From assembly GCF_020618775.1 (NCBI RefSeq), contig NZ_JAESVB010000018.1, forward strand, positions 1 through 64,000: a DNA stretch of 64,000 nt. The letters run 5' to 3'. The notes below the pieces were generated by a model. That model did not search any database. It was not told where the DNA came from and saw only the letters and a list, made by a program, of their open reading frames with translations. Below, piece after piece: positions 37,575 to 46,495 of the stretch. The position numbers and the translations under genes were made by a program. This DNA comes from Acidisoma silvae. GTDB taxonomy: Bacteria > Pseudomonadota > Alphaproteobacteria > Acetobacterales > Acetobacteraceae. Position 1 is the first letter of the stretch; the number at the start of each line of letters is the position of its first letter.

Positions 37575-38633
37575 TCAGCAGAATTTCGATGACCTGAAAA
37601 CCGATGGTGTCCGCATTTGGCCCGCTTGCGAGAACGACACAACCAGATTGGGACGGACTAGATGTGTCCGACCATTGTTGAAACCCAATCCAGCTTGTGA
37701 AGCCCTCAGGTTGGGCGGACGCGGACCGAGATTTGGAGGGACTTGTCCTAAGAACCAGCTATTACTGACAATGACGGTGTCGACTCCGGAATAGGGAAGA
37801 AGACCCCAGTTCGGTTGTTGGAGCTGCAACGCAAGTCCTGGATTAGAGCCTAACTGCCCCATGTTCCACAAAAGCCATTGCGCCATATCTTCTGCTGTGC
37901 TGACTAATGACCCAGAACCAAAATCCATAATCGCGCCAGACACAGGATCGTACATGTCTTCCTGCGCAGGAATCGGGAACGGCCCACTGTCGGAAAACCC
38001 TAGCGGGAGCGACGAAATCATTGATGCCTCGTAAAGCGTGGTGTTCGGCATGGTCAGAGAAAGATGGCTGAGCAGGATCACCAATTGACTATTATACATG
38101 CTCAGAACGTCATCATTGACACTACTGCACCAAAGAGCCGCAAAAGACAGCAAGTCAAATGCCAGATTCGAGTAAGAATAAACAACCCCGCAGTTTGATA
38201 CCGGCTTGTTCTCGGGTGGAAATTTTGTGTTGAACCAATGGCACAGTTCTTTCAATGACTTTCGCGCATCTATGCCAAAATTCGAATCATTGTCTGGTGG
38301 GAACCCCGATGTATAATTCGAAAGAGCCTGGATAGGCATGTTTAAGACAGATTCTGGAAATGGCAAAGTTACCTGATCTTTAAAAGACCCATCGAGACCG
38401 CCAATTCTGTCGAGATACATCGTGGCGGTAAAAGTCTTGGTAATAGATGCAATTTCGAACTGCGTGACCGGCGACAGGTCGAGTGGACTACCGTCGGACC
38501 GCATCGGGCTGGATGTGGCATAAATATATTTGATTCCTCCGCCCCATTCAGGATCGACGGCCGCAACCACAATCGCCATTCCAAGCACAGCGTGTCGATC
38601 AACGACGGCTTGTATACTCTCCAGCTTCGTCAT
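37575..38633 (-). CDS. serine hydrolase (beta-lactamase family), 3' end frameshifted
   Basis: A class-C-beta-lactamase-like serine hydrolase. The nucleophile motif SxxK is in IASITKTFTAT (about residue 67) and the YxN motif in VVYSYSNLAFDLLSF (about 160). The start is the ATG at 38633 with AGGGAG six nt upstream. No signal peptide, so it is probably cytoplasmic. The last ~35 residues of the frame are unlikely, while the neighbouring frame reads CVVLASGPNADTIGFQVIEI and runs to a stop at 37504, which is the expected C-terminus. A single-base frameshift near 37650-37690 is therefore likely and the gene may be damaged. Substrate unknown. Confidence 0.75.
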   Translation of the reverse strand: MTKLESIQAVVDRHAVLGMAIVVAAVDPEWGGGIKYIYATSSPMRSDGSPLDLSPVTQFEIASITKTFTATMYLDRIGGLDGSFKDQVTLPFPESVLNMPIQALSNYTSGFPPDNDSNFGIDARKSLKELCHWFNTKFPPENKPVSNCGVVYSYSNLAFDLLSFAALWCSSVNDDVLSMYNSQLVILLSHLSLTMPNTTLYEASMISSLPLGFSDSGPFPIPAQEDMYDPVSGAIMDFGSGSLVSTAEDMAQWLLWNMGQLGSNPGLALQLQQPNWGLLPYSGVDTVIVSNSWFLGQVPPNLGPRPPNLRASQAGLGFNNGRTHLVRPNLVVSFSQAGQMRTPSVFRSSKFC

Positions 38634-39058
38634 TGCATGCTCCCTAATTTCGTTTTTGATAGTCAATCATAATACCGGCCGACAGGAAGACACGCTAACG
38701 AAATGTTTCTCAGTCAAGAAGATCTGGCGTCAGTCAATAAGCCCCGAGCGTCCTCGGCTGTCAACATTCCTAAAAGGCCGAATTCTTGCTTTTCGCCGGT
38801 CACCGGTTCCTTTAAGCCAAGATTATTATTACAAGGATCACAAACACCGAATGCTAGATACAATCAGGGGCACGAACTCTGCTGGTATTTGAGACAAGCC
38901 TATCTCTCGACCCGGTCGTCCGTTTTAATAGAGTCCCGCTATCACGGCCGCTTTATCTTGACTTCAAAATAAATATCGAATCAACGGAACAGGGTCCAGT
39001 TTTAACGGAACATTTCCCCCTCTTAACCCCTTGAAGTTATTTGGACTGAGTCCTGGCC
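38634..39058. other. intergenic, nothing recognised
   Basis: 425 bases without a supported gene. Short plus-strand frames at 38530-38972 have no recognisable content. Confidence 0.4.
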
Positions 39059-39076
39059 TTACGGAATATTGACACC
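39059..39076. repeat. 18-bp motif shared with 23591-23608
   Basis: ttacggaatattgacacc, differing at one base from the motif at 23591. It ends exactly where recognisable LysR coding sequence begins. Confidence 0.4.
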
Positions 39077-39802
39077 TGCTTGGCGTGACGTCGGCTGCGG
39101 TCGACCGCTTTGTGGCCCGTTTTGAGGCCGCGCACGGTGCACGACTGTTCCGGCGTTCGACCCGCACACTCTCCCTAACGCCGGACAGCGAGCGTTTTCT
39201 CGCCGAGATTCGTGGCCCAGCCCTCGCGCTCGTGGCCGCGGCTAGCCGTCTTGGGGCACCGCTCGGGGTCGCGGGCACGGTGCGCGTGACCGCCGCTCCC
39301 TCGCTTGCCCCGACTCTTTTGCGCGCCTTGGCGCCACTTTTGGACCTTCATCCGACATTGCGCCTGGAGCTTGCCCTCGACGACCATCAAGCTGACCTCG
39401 GCGGTGGCCGTTGGGATCTCGCGGTGCGGATCGCACCCGGATAGCCGACGCCAGCGTCCTTGTCCGGCGTCTCACACCTTTGCCGCTCGTCACCCTCGGC
39501 GCGCCCCTGCCTATCTCGCAAAGTACGGCGTGCCACACACGCCCGAAGACCTTGTACAGCATCGCCTGGTCGGCGTGCGTTTTCCGACGACAGGGCGGAT
39601 GATGCCCTGGCTATTTCGCGCGCCTGACGGCACGCGCCGTCTCCAAACCGATTTTGCACTCGTCGTAGACGGCTCGGATGCCGCGCGGGAAGCGACGGCG
39701 CTCGGGATCGGAATCGCGCAGGCTGGCTCCGAGAGCATGGCGACGCTACTCGCCATTGGCGGCCTCGTGACGGTGCTGGACAACCATGCGCCACCACCCT
39801 GA
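39077..39802 (+). pseudogene. LysR regulator, 5'-truncated and frameshifted
   Basis: A LysR-type regulator that starts in the middle of its HTH (VTSAAVDRFVARFEAAHGAR, then LFRRSTRTLSLT) because the first 25 or so residues are missing. The effector domain follows (GTVRVTAAPSLAPTLLRAL) to a stop at 39444; it continues in another frame with APAYLAKYGVPHTPEDLVQH, RLVGVRFPTTGRMMPW and a C-terminus at 39802. Very GC-rich compared with its surroundings, which suggests an origin different from neighbouring genes. Confidence 0.8.
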
Positions 39803-39974
39803 GCCGTGTGGATGCTGCGGGCCCCGGGGCCCATAGGATCGACGCTTGCCACAGTCATGGCAGCGTTCGTCGCAGCCTTTCGGCAGAAGGGGACATAACG
39901 ACCCAAGATAAGCAATCAGAGTTTTAAGAAGACCTTTGAAAGCGGACGTTTTCAACGAGCTAACGAGATGGCGA

Positions 39975-40532
39975 TTACCCACTGAGGCCTTCTGACAGTT
40001 CAGAAAAAGCCAGCTCTAAATTCAGTTTATGGTCGCCAAATTCAGTTTCTGGATCAATCATCCCAGTATTGGCTTCAATCAACTGCCGCCTGATTTTGAA
40101 ACCGGGCATCGTGGGAACTAGCCGCATGCTTAGCGCCTCTAGCACCTGGCGAAGCTGCTCCGCGCATTTTCCTCCGGAGTGGCCGCCGTAGGTTACAATC
40201 ATCGCCGGTTTTGCCGACCATTCGTTATAGAGATGGTCAAGCGCATTTTTCAGCGGCGCTGGGTATCCCCAATTGTATTGCGGCGTTACAAATACGAAGG
40301 CATCCGCTCCACCAACCTTGTGGCTCCAGGCGCGTGTAAGTTCGCTCTCGTAATTGTCTCCAGCGGCCGGAATGCCAGGTTCATCATCCATGGGCAGCGG
40401 CCAATCCTTTAGATCGACGAGTTCGAAGGCATGAGGAATGGCGGATCGTCCAACCTCGGCCACCCATCCAGCAACACAAGGCGAGATGCGGCGCGCGCGC
40501 GTGCTTCCCCCTACTACCAAAATCTTCTTCAT
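39975..40532 (-). CDS. NADPH-dependent FMN reductase family protein
   Basis: A 185-residue flavodoxin-fold oxidoreductase of the NADPH-dependent FMN reductase group. ILVVGGSTRARRISPCVAGW at the N-terminus forms the flavin phosphate-binding loop and FVTPQYNWGYPAPLKNALDH (about 85-105) is the family hallmark that contacts the isoalloxazine ring. YGGHSGGKCAEQLRQVL follows. It would reduce FMN, quinones or similar compounds in the cytoplasm. The start at 40532 (MKKILVVGG) has AAGG upstream; the frame stays open farther upstream but crosses the operator. It is divergent from a marR gene that probably regulates it. Confidence 0.9.
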   Translation of the reverse strand: MKKILVVGGSTRARRISPCVAGWVAEVGRSAIPHAFELVDLKDWPLPMDDEPGIPAAGDNYESELTRAWSHKVGGADAFVFVTPQYNWGYPAPLKNALDHLYNEWSAKPAMIVTYGGHSGGKCAEQLRQVLEALSMRLVPTMPGFKIRRQLIEANTGMIDPETEFGDHKLNLELAFSELSEGLSG

Positions 40533-40559
40533 ATTTGCCTTGACCGTTCTATTGTGTTC

Positions 40560-40573
40560 ATTATGCACATAAT
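40560..40573. promoter_or_regulatory. MarR-type operator ATTATG-CA-CATAAT
   Basis: A perfect 6-2-6 inverted repeat located in the 58-bp gap between the divergent FMN-reductase gene (start 40532) and marR (start 40591). Position and symmetry fit a MarR dimer site controlling both genes. Confidence 0.6.
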
Positions 40574-40590
40574 TATGATGGAGCGCCCCC

Positions 40591-41061
40591 ATGTCAAGAA
40601 AAAATGTGCAAAATACACTTACATCAGAACTCTTGAGGAAGCTGCACGCAGCGGTTCTCGATATTGTTGCAGTCATCAACAGACCCCAAGGCGATGAAAA
40701 GCTCATTCGCGAAGCGGCCATTCCCCTTGAGCGAGCGCTGTTTCCTCTCCTGATACTTATTGAGCGGTTCGGGCCGATTCCCATCGGTGAACTCGCCGAC
40801 CGCGTTGGCCGAGACTACACCACGGTGAGCCGCCAAGTGGCGAAATTGGATAGTCTGGAGCTTGTAGCACGGCAGCCAAGGCAGGCCGACCGCCGCGTAA
40901 CTGAAGCCGTGATCGCGCCTAAGGGAAAGGAGATGGCTGATGCAGTCGATGCAGCAAGGGAGAAGATGGTGCGGGCACTCTTAGCGACATGGAATGTTCA
41001 AGATGTTCACGAACTTGTTCGGCTTCTAGAGAAGTTTTCCTCTGTACTCCAACAGAATTGA
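40591..41061 (+). CDS. MarR-family transcriptional regulator
   Basis: A 156-residue MarR-type repressor. The winged helix-turn-helix is clear: PIPIGELADRVGRDYTTVSR is the HTH (about 68-87), followed by the wing LELVARQPRQADRRVTEAVI with the conserved DxRxxE-like DRRVTEAV. Flanking helices form the dimer interface. The start ATG has GGAG nine nt upstream. It is divergently transcribed from the FMN-reductase gene, and a perfect inverted repeat lies between them. By family precedent it would sense a small aromatic or an oxidant and derepress the reductase. Confidence 0.9.
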   Translation: MSRKNVQNTLTSELLRKLHAAVLDIVAVINRPQGDEKLIREAAIPLERALFPLLILIERFGPIPIGELADRVGRDYTTVSRQVAKLDSLELVARQPRQADRRVTEAVIAPKGKEMADAVDAAREKMVRALLATWNVQDVHELVRLLEKFSSVLQQN

Positions 41062-41089
41062 GCAGCGCGGCGGCCTGCCATTCAGGATG

Positions 41090-41395
41090 TTAGCAGGACT
41101 TCTCACGACCGAGGCGCCACAGCCCCCTAAATCCGCCGCGGTAGAGCCTCCGCAAAAAATCGGTTACCCGACGCAAACGGACGGGAAGAAAACGGCGTTT
41201 TGGCCAAACCAGACTTACATCCCTGCTGTCCTCAATATAGTAACCAAGGATAGCGATGATGTTTGGATTCTGGAGTTCATCGACAAGCGAAACCTTCGCG
41301 AATAGGCCAATTCCGACTCCGGCCAGGACAGCGGCCCGGATGGTTTCAACGCTATTAGAAGAAAGGTTCCCCCTCACGGGCCACTCCGGGTCGCG
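41090..41395 (-). pseudogene. LysR regulator, C-terminal fragment
   Basis: About 100 codons matching the C-terminal half of a LysR effector domain: RDPEWPVRGNLSSNSVETIR, AAVLAGVGIGLFAKVSLVDE and a trailing VTDFLRRLYRG region. The gene is cut at about 41395 by an ISL3 relic oriented the opposite way; the DNA-binding half is absent. Confidence 0.6.
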
Positions 41396-41846
41396 GGAAT
41401 AGATGATTGGAGCTGGCGACGCGGCACCCGCTGCCGCACAATTGTAGTGGATCTCGAACGGCGTTCGATCGTGGATGTCCTGTCCGATCGCTCTACGGCC
41501 AGCTTGGCGCGCTGGCTCAAAGAGCATCCGACTGTGAAAGTCGTCAGCCGAGACCGATGCGGACTTCCAACTCGCCACGCGCTTTCGTGGTATCCTGCGT
41601 AGCAAAGATCCAACGAAGCTCGAGATCTGGATCGCAGATGTCCGGCTCTCAGGTTTTTCAGTCCTTAGGCGTTTTGCGCAGATTTTAGAGCGAGACATCG
41701 ATGCGGTTCGAAACGCTATAAGCGATGAATGGAGCAATGGGCAGACCGAGGGGCAGATCAACAAGCTTAAGGCGCTTAAGCGCTCCATGTATGGCCACGC
41801 CGGCGCGGAACTCCTGCGCGCCAGAATGCCGCCACCTAACGCATGA
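41396..41846 (+). pseudogene. ISL3-family transposase relic with internal deletion
   Basis: Plus-strand frame begins IDDWSWRRGTRCRTIVVDLE (first catalytic Asp block) and VKVVSRDRCG (second Asp), then jumps across a deletion of roughly 200 codons to VLRRFAQILERDIDAVRNAI, WSNGQTEGQINKLKALKRSM and YGHAGAELLRAR, the C-terminal Glu block. A frameshift accompanies the deletion. It is a different copy from the intact ISL3 at 51-1703, as the sequences differ throughout. Confidence 0.8.
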
Positions 41847-41906
41847 TCATTTCACATGATTCGCGACAGAGCCAGTTTGATACAATGCAACACTGGCCCC
41901 TATCAA

Positions 41907-41939
41907 AAAACGCCAGCCGGTCGAACCGGCTGGCGTTTT
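41907..41939. terminator. bidirectional rho-independent terminator
   Basis: aaaacgccagccggt, loop cga, accggctggcgtttt: a perfect 15-bp stem with A-run on one side and T-run on the other. It lies 49 nt beyond the stop of gcd and would end the pqq-gcd transcript; it also works in the other direction. Confidence 0.85.
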
Positions 41940-41987
41940 GCATGTCGCGATTCAAGGCTTTCGCGGCCCTGACCCTGAGCACCCTGC

Positions 41988-44357
41988 TTAGCTGCCGTCG
42001 GGCAGCGCGTAGGCGCGAATATAGTCACCCAGCTTGGTGTTTACGTCGGTATCGCCGCCATCAACCGTCAGGATGTATTGCTTGCCCTTCTCGGAATAGG
42101 TCATAGGCGTGGACTGGCCGCCCGCGGGCAGACGGTCGGTCCAAAGCAGATCACCGTTCTTGGTATTGAAAGCGCGAATGTAATAGTCGAGCGTCGAAGT
42201 CACGAAGCTCACGCCACCGGCGGTCGCCAGAGGCCCACCTAGCATCGGCGTGCCGAGGTTAAAGGGCAGCGGGATCGGCGTCTCATCCTGAATGCTGCCG
42301 ACGCGATGCTCCCAGATAACCTTGTTCGTGCGCAGGTCGAAGGCCGCCAGATTGCCCCAGGACGGCGCCAGGCAGGGAATACCGACCGGCGACAGGAAGG
42401 GATGCAGGTTGACGCCGAAACGCGCGCCGAACATCGGCTGCACACCGGTTTCAGTGCCCGCAGGGAGGCTGGCCGTGGGCGCCGCCGGGTTCTTCGGGCC
42501 GCGCGGAATCAGGTGCGACACGAAAGGAATGTATTGCGGGTTGGCGATGGCGATCTGATCGGCCTGGTCCACCGAAATGCCACCCCATTCAAAGGTGCCG
42601 TAGTCACCAGGGAAAATAAGCGAACCCTTCAGAGACGGCGGCGTGAACGGACCTTCATAGTTCATGCTGTGGAACATGATGCGGCAGGCCAGCTGGTCGA
42701 AGGTCGTGGCGCCCCACATGTCGGCGCCCGTCAGCTTCCTGCGCGGACGGAAGGAGAGTTCCGAATAAGGCTGCGTCGGCGAGGTATGATCGCCAGGCGC
42801 CGCGCTCTGCGGAACCGGCGTTTCAGGAGCCGGCACGATCAGATGGCCGCTGCGGCGATCCAGCACGAAGATATTGCCGGTCTTGGCCGGTGCATAGAGC
42901 GCCGGAACCACACCGTCCTTGGTCTGGACGTCGGCAAGGCTGAACTGGGACGGCATATCCATGTCCCAAAGATCGTGATGCACCGTCTGATAAGACCAGA
43001 CCAGCTTGCCGGTCTTGATATCAAGCGCCACCACAGACGCACCGTAGCGCTGCTGATCCGGCGTGCGATCGCCGCCCCAGATATCGTCGGCCGTCGAACC
43101 GAGCGGCAGGTAGACCATGCCTAGTTTTTCATCGATGACGCCGGGCATCCAGGAATTGGGGGAGCCGGCCGACAGCTGATGCGTGGCGGAAGGCATTTCG
43201 TTCGGGTCGTGGTTACCGGCGTCGAAAACCCAGACCAGTTTGCCGGAATAGACGTCATAGGCGCGGATCGCGCCTGACGGCACATGCTTCGACCAGTTGT
43301 CGATGACGGCACCGCCCATGACCAGAACCTGGCTGCCGACGGCCGGCGGTGAGGTCGCGGAGTAGAAGCCGGCGGTCTCGTAGGGGCTGCCGTATTTCAG
43401 GTCGACCACACCATGGTCGCCCCAGTTCTCGCACAGCTGTCCGTCATCGGCATTGATCGCGTACATCAGGCCGGTTGCGGTCGGCAGGAAGATGCGGCGC
43501 TGGCAATCGTGCGGAGCGGGCTTGCCGTCCAGCGTCGTCGCACCGGGCTGCGTCTCATGATAGCCGACGCCACGGCAAGTCAGATGCTGGAAGGTGCGGT
43601 TGTCCACGACATGCGGATCGAACTCCCACTTCTTCTTGCCCGTGGCTGCATCGATCGCGAAGACCAGGTCATGCGGCGTGCAGGCATAGACCGTATCGCC
43701 GACTTTCAGTGGCGTCACTTCGTAGGTCGTCTGACCGGAATCATTAGGGCCAGCGATATCGCCGGTCTCAAACTGCCAGGCGAGCTTCAGCTTGCCGACA
43801 TTGGCGGGCGTGATCTGGTTAAGGCTCGAAAAGCGATCGCCCGCATTGGTGCCGCCATAGGAGGTCCAATCAGCCCCGGCGACGTTACCCTGCGGCTGCT
43901 TGGCGTCGAAGGCGACATCACCGTGGATTGCCTGCACGTCCTGCGGCATCGCGATGCCGAGGGTGATGACTGCCAACACGACCGTCGCGCCAAGCGCGTA
44001 TTTGCCGCTCTTGCCAATGATCTTGTTGCCGACGAAAGGCAGCAGCAGCCAGACGCCGAGCGGTGCAATGACATCGCCGCGCGGGGCGAGCTTCCAGAAA
44101 TCGAAGCCCACTTCGCCGATCGCCCAGATCAGCGTGCCGATAAGGATAGCCGCATAGAGCCAGAAGGCGGCAGCGCGGCAGCGCCAGACCAGGACGGCCG
44201 TGACCAGGATGGCGATGCCGGTGATGACGTAATAAAGCGAGCCGCCGAGGGCCGCCAGCCAGATACCGCCGATACCGAAGTAAAGTCCGATCAAGGCAAA
44301 TACGAGGCTGGTGATGATGAGTATTATCGGTGGTCGCGTCGACACAGGGGCTGTCAT
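41988..44357 (-). CDS. gcd: membrane-bound PQQ-dependent glucose dehydrogenase
   Basis: A 789-residue quinoprotein that oxidises glucose (and related aldoses) to the lactone in the periplasm and passes electrons to ubiquinone. The first ~140 residues hold five transmembrane helices (starting PPIILIITSLVFALIGLYFG), followed by an eight-bladed PQQ propeller with DWTSYGGTNAGDRFSSLNQI, the conserved LTCRGVGYHE segment, GGAVIDNWSKHVPSGAIRAY and DDIWGGDRTPDQQRYG. Length is normal for mGDH. The ATG at 44357 is 14 nt after the pqqE stop, so it is the last gene of the pqq operon and made together with its cofactor. A terminator follows at 41907. Confidence 0.93.
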   Translation of the reverse strand: MTAPVSTRPPIILIITSLVFALIGLYFGIGGIWLAALGGSLYYVITGIAILVTAVLVWRCRAAAFWLYAAILIGTLIWAIGEVGFDFWKLAPRGDVIAPLGVWLLLPFVGNKIIGKSGKYALGATVVLAVITLGIAMPQDVQAIHGDVAFDAKQPQGNVAGADWTSYGGTNAGDRFSSLNQITPANVGKLKLAWQFETGDIAGPNDSGQTTYEVTPLKVGDTVYACTPHDLVFAIDAATGKKKWEFDPHVVDNRTFQHLTCRGVGYHETQPGATTLDGKPAPHDCQRRIFLPTATGLMYAINADDGQLCENWGDHGVVDLKYGSPYETAGFYSATSPPAVGSQVLVMGGAVIDNWSKHVPSGAIRAYDVYSGKLVWVFDAGNHDPNEMPSATHQLSAGSPNSWMPGVIDEKLGMVYLPLGSTADDIWGGDRTPDQQRYGASVVALDIKTGKLVWSYQTVHHDLWDMDMPSQFSLADVQTKDGVVPALYAPAKTGNIFVLDRRSGHLIVPAPETPVPQSAAPGDHTSPTQPYSELSFRPRRKLTGADMWGATTFDQLACRIMFHSMNYEGPFTPPSLKGSLIFPGDYGTFEWGGISVDQADQIAIANPQYIPFVSHLIPRGPKNPAAPTASLPAGTETGVQPMFGARFGVNLHPFLSPVGIPCLAPSWGNLAAFDLRTNKVIWEHRVGSIQDETPIPLPFNLGTPMLGGPLATAGGVSFVTSTLDYYIRAFNTKNGDLLWTDRLPAGGQSTPMTYSEKGKQYILTVDGGDTDVNTKLGDYIRAYALPDGS

Positions 44358-44371
44358 TATTTGACTCTTAT

Positions 44372-45469
44372 TCAGGGAGAGGTTGGTTTCGCGTTCTGCC
44401 GGTAGACAAAGTCCGGCGCGACGGAGGGGCGGGCCGCGATCAGCCCTTGCAGGGCATGATGATGCGGAGATCGGGCACAAACGGGATCGGTTGCGGCGGC
44501 GTCACCCAAGAGGGCCAGCGCCTGGCAGCGGCAGCCGCCCCAGTCCTGTTCCTTGAGGGCGCAACCTTGACAGGGTTCGGGCATCCAGTCGGTGCCGCGG
44601 AAGCGCTGAAAGGCTGGATCCCGCAGCCAGATATCGGCAAGTGATGTCTCGCGGATATTGGGAAAGGTGATGCTGGTGATAGTCTCGGCCGCGTGGCAGG
44701 ACAGCGCCTGCCCGGTGGGCGAGATGACGATGAAGCGGCGGGCCCAGCCATCCATACAGGATTTAGGCTGATCGCCGTGATAGTCGGGGGTGACATAGTC
44801 GATTGCCATGCAACCGGCATAAAGCACCCTCCCCGCTTCGACCGCCGCGGTCGCCGCCATCAATTCAGTCGCATCCGGCAGAAGGGCATTGCGATTGATC
44901 AGGCCCCAGCCATAATATTGCGTATGGGCGATTTCGACCCGCTGCGCGCCGAGGTCGGATGCCAGTGCCATCATGGCCGGCACATCGTGCAGGTTCTGGC
45001 GATGGATGACGAAGTTGCAGGTCAGCGGCAGGCCAGCTGCCTTGATCAGACGCGCTGCGTCCAGCTTGCGCGCCTGGGCGCCCTTCATCCCGCCGATCCG
45101 CTCGGCTTCCGCCGCGTCGGCATGCTGAAAAGAAAGCTGCACATGATCGAGCCCGGCATCGACGAGAATGCCAAGCTTCGCCGCATCCATCGTAACGCCG
45201 GAGGTGATGAGATTGACATAGAGGCCGGCGGTTGATGCCGCACGGATGAGATCCGGCAGATCGGTCCGCAGCATCGGTTCACCGCCCGACAGATGCAGAT
45301 GCAGCACACCCAAGGCTGCCGCTTCCGCGAAGACGCGAGACCAATCTTCAGTCGATACTTCCTGCGCAGCCCGCGCCATTTCCAATGGATTTGAGCAATA
45401 CGGGCAGCGTAGCGGGCAGCGATGCGTGACCTCGGCCACCAGCGCCATGGGCAGCGGGATCGCGCTCAT
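44372..45469 (-). CDS. pqqE: PqqE, radical SAM peptide cyclase
   Basis: A 365-residue radical SAM enzyme that makes the Glu-Tyr carbon-carbon crosslink in PqqA, the first step in PQQ synthesis. The SAM cluster motif CxxxCxxC is HRCPLRCPYCSN (about residues 17-27), with SGGEP at the SAM site. The C-terminal SPASM domain supplies auxiliary cluster ligands (SCMDGWARR, SCHAAE, CQGCALKEQDWGGCRCQA). Its ATG overlaps the pqqD stop by 4 nt, consistent with the need of PqqE for PqqD. Confidence 0.96.
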   Translation of the reverse strand: MSAIPLPMALVAEVTHRCPLRCPYCSNPLEMARAAQEVSTEDWSRVFAEAAALGVLHLHLSGGEPMLRTDLPDLIRAASTAGLYVNLITSGVTMDAAKLGILVDAGLDHVQLSFQHADAAEAERIGGMKGAQARKLDAARLIKAAGLPLTCNFVIHRQNLHDVPAMMALASDLGAQRVEIAHTQYYGWGLINRNALLPDATELMAATAAVEAGRVLYAGCMAIDYVTPDYHGDQPKSCMDGWARRFIVISPTGQALSCHAAETITSITFPNIRETSLADIWLRDPAFQRFRGTDWMPEPCQGCALKEQDWGGCRCQALALLGDAAATDPVCARSPHHHALQGLIAARPSVAPDFVYRQNAKPTSP

Positions 45470-45756
45470 GGCACCGCTCTCCGGTCGATGACAATGCCAC
45501 GGTCTGCGAGATCGGTCAGCAGTTCCAGAACATCGGCCAGGATGACCTCCGAAGGCGCCTGGAAACGTACCGCCAGATCAGCCACGATGCCACTGACAGT
45601 CCGCGTTCCATCGATGGCGGACAGCACCGCCTGCGCGCTTTCATCCGGCATCATGGCGCGTTCCGGGGTCAGCAGGACCCAGACAGAGCGGGCGGCATCG
45701 AAGCGGCATTTGATGCCGCGAGGAAAAGCCGGGATGCTGTCTGAGGCGATGGTCAT
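45466..45756 (-). CDS. pqqD: PqqD, PqqA-binding chaperone
   Basis: A 96-residue RiPP recognition element that binds the PqqA precursor and presents it to PqqE. The family segments PAFPRGIKCRFDAARSVWVL and LLTPERAMMPDESAQAVLSA are present, followed by the winged-helix end (VLELLTDLADRGIVI). Separate from pqqC here (a fusion in some species). It begins 7 nt after the pqqC stop and its stop overlaps the pqqE start. Confidence 0.95.
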   Translation of the reverse strand: MTIASDSIPAFPRGIKCRFDAARSVWVLLTPERAMMPDESAQAVLSAIDGTRTVSGIVADLAVRFQAPSEVILADVLELLTDLADRGIVIDRRAVP

Positions 45757-45763
45757 GCTGCCC

Positions 45764-46495
45764 TCAGACTGCCGCCGGCTGGAAACAGCCCGGGGGCACG
45801 AAGCCCGGCGCTAGATAAGCAAAATAAAGCGCATCCAGCTGCGACCATAGAACGTCGCATTTAAAGCGGAGCGCTGCGAGCACGGCTTCCTGTTTTTCAG
45901 TATCCGTCGCGTGGCTTTTCACATAGTCCAGCGCGAAGGCCACGTCTTTCGGCGCCTGCGACAGGCGCGGGGTGAAATAGGCGAGCGTGCCCTCATTCAC
46001 GAAATCATAATGCTGCAGCATGCCGGCGACGCGCTCGCTGATGATGGTCGGCGAAAACATCTCGGTCAGCGACGACGCAATCGCCTCCAGTAGCGGCCGC
46101 TCCTGCACGAAGCGGACATAGGCATCGACCGCGAAACGCGTGCCTGGAAGAATGCCGCTGGCGGACTCAACATAATCTGCGTCCAGGCCGACGCCTTCTG
46201 CCAGTTTCAGCCAGCGCGCGATGCCGCCCTGGCCGGGCGCGTCGCCGTCATGGTCGACAATGCGGCTCCGCCATTCGCGGCGCAGGTCCGCAGTCGGCAG
46301 TCGCGCCATCAGGCTGGCGTCCTTCGCGGGAATGCGGCTCTGATAGTAATAGCGATTGAGTGCCCAGGCCTGCACCTGCGCCTGGGTAAGCTTGCCGTCA
46401 TGCAGCAGCCGGTGAAAGGGATGCAGATTATGGTAGCGTTCCGCGCCGATGGCACGGAGCGCAGCTTCCAATGCGTCAGAAGAAAGAAGCGTCAT
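45764..46495 (-). CDS. pqqC: PqqC, final oxidase of PQQ synthesis
   Basis: A 243-residue cofactor-free oxidase that closes the last ring and carries out the eight-electron oxidation giving PQQ. All-helical TENA/THI-4-like fold. Recognisable segments include YHNLHPFHRLLHDGKLTQAQ near the start, ALNRYYYQSRIPAKDASLMA, RIVDHDGD, GTRFAVDAYVRF and VLAALRFKCDVLWSQLDALY at the end. Length is normal. The ATG overlaps the pqqB stop by 4 nt. Confidence 0.96.
   Translation of the reverse strand: MTLLSSDALEAALRAIGAERYHNLHPFHRLLHDGKLTQAQVQAWALNRYYYQSRIPAKDASLMARLPTADLRREWRSRIVDHDGDAPGQGGIARWLKLAEGVGLDADYVESASGILPGTRFAVDAYVRFVQERPLLEAIASSLTEMFSPTIISERVAGMLQHYDFVNEGTLAYFTPRLSQAPKDVAFALDYVKSHATDTEKQEAVLAALRFKCDVLWSQLDALYFAYLAPGFVPPGCFQPAAV

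Noticed and set aside
37148-37642. 164-codon minus-strand frame downstream of the serine hydrolase
   Set aside because: Composition is unlike protein, and the 5' part overlaps the true continuation of the hydrolase in another frame.
41396-41788. Extension of the LysR fragment leftwards as part of a 232-codon minus-strand frame
   Set aside because: From 41396 on, the plus strand clearly encodes ISL3 transposase (IDDWSWRRG), so the minus-strand reading there is a shadow.
43413-44405. 330-codon plus-strand open frame (and a 272-codon one at 42306-43124)
   Set aside because: Both are antisense to gcd and are explained by GC-rich codon use of that gene.
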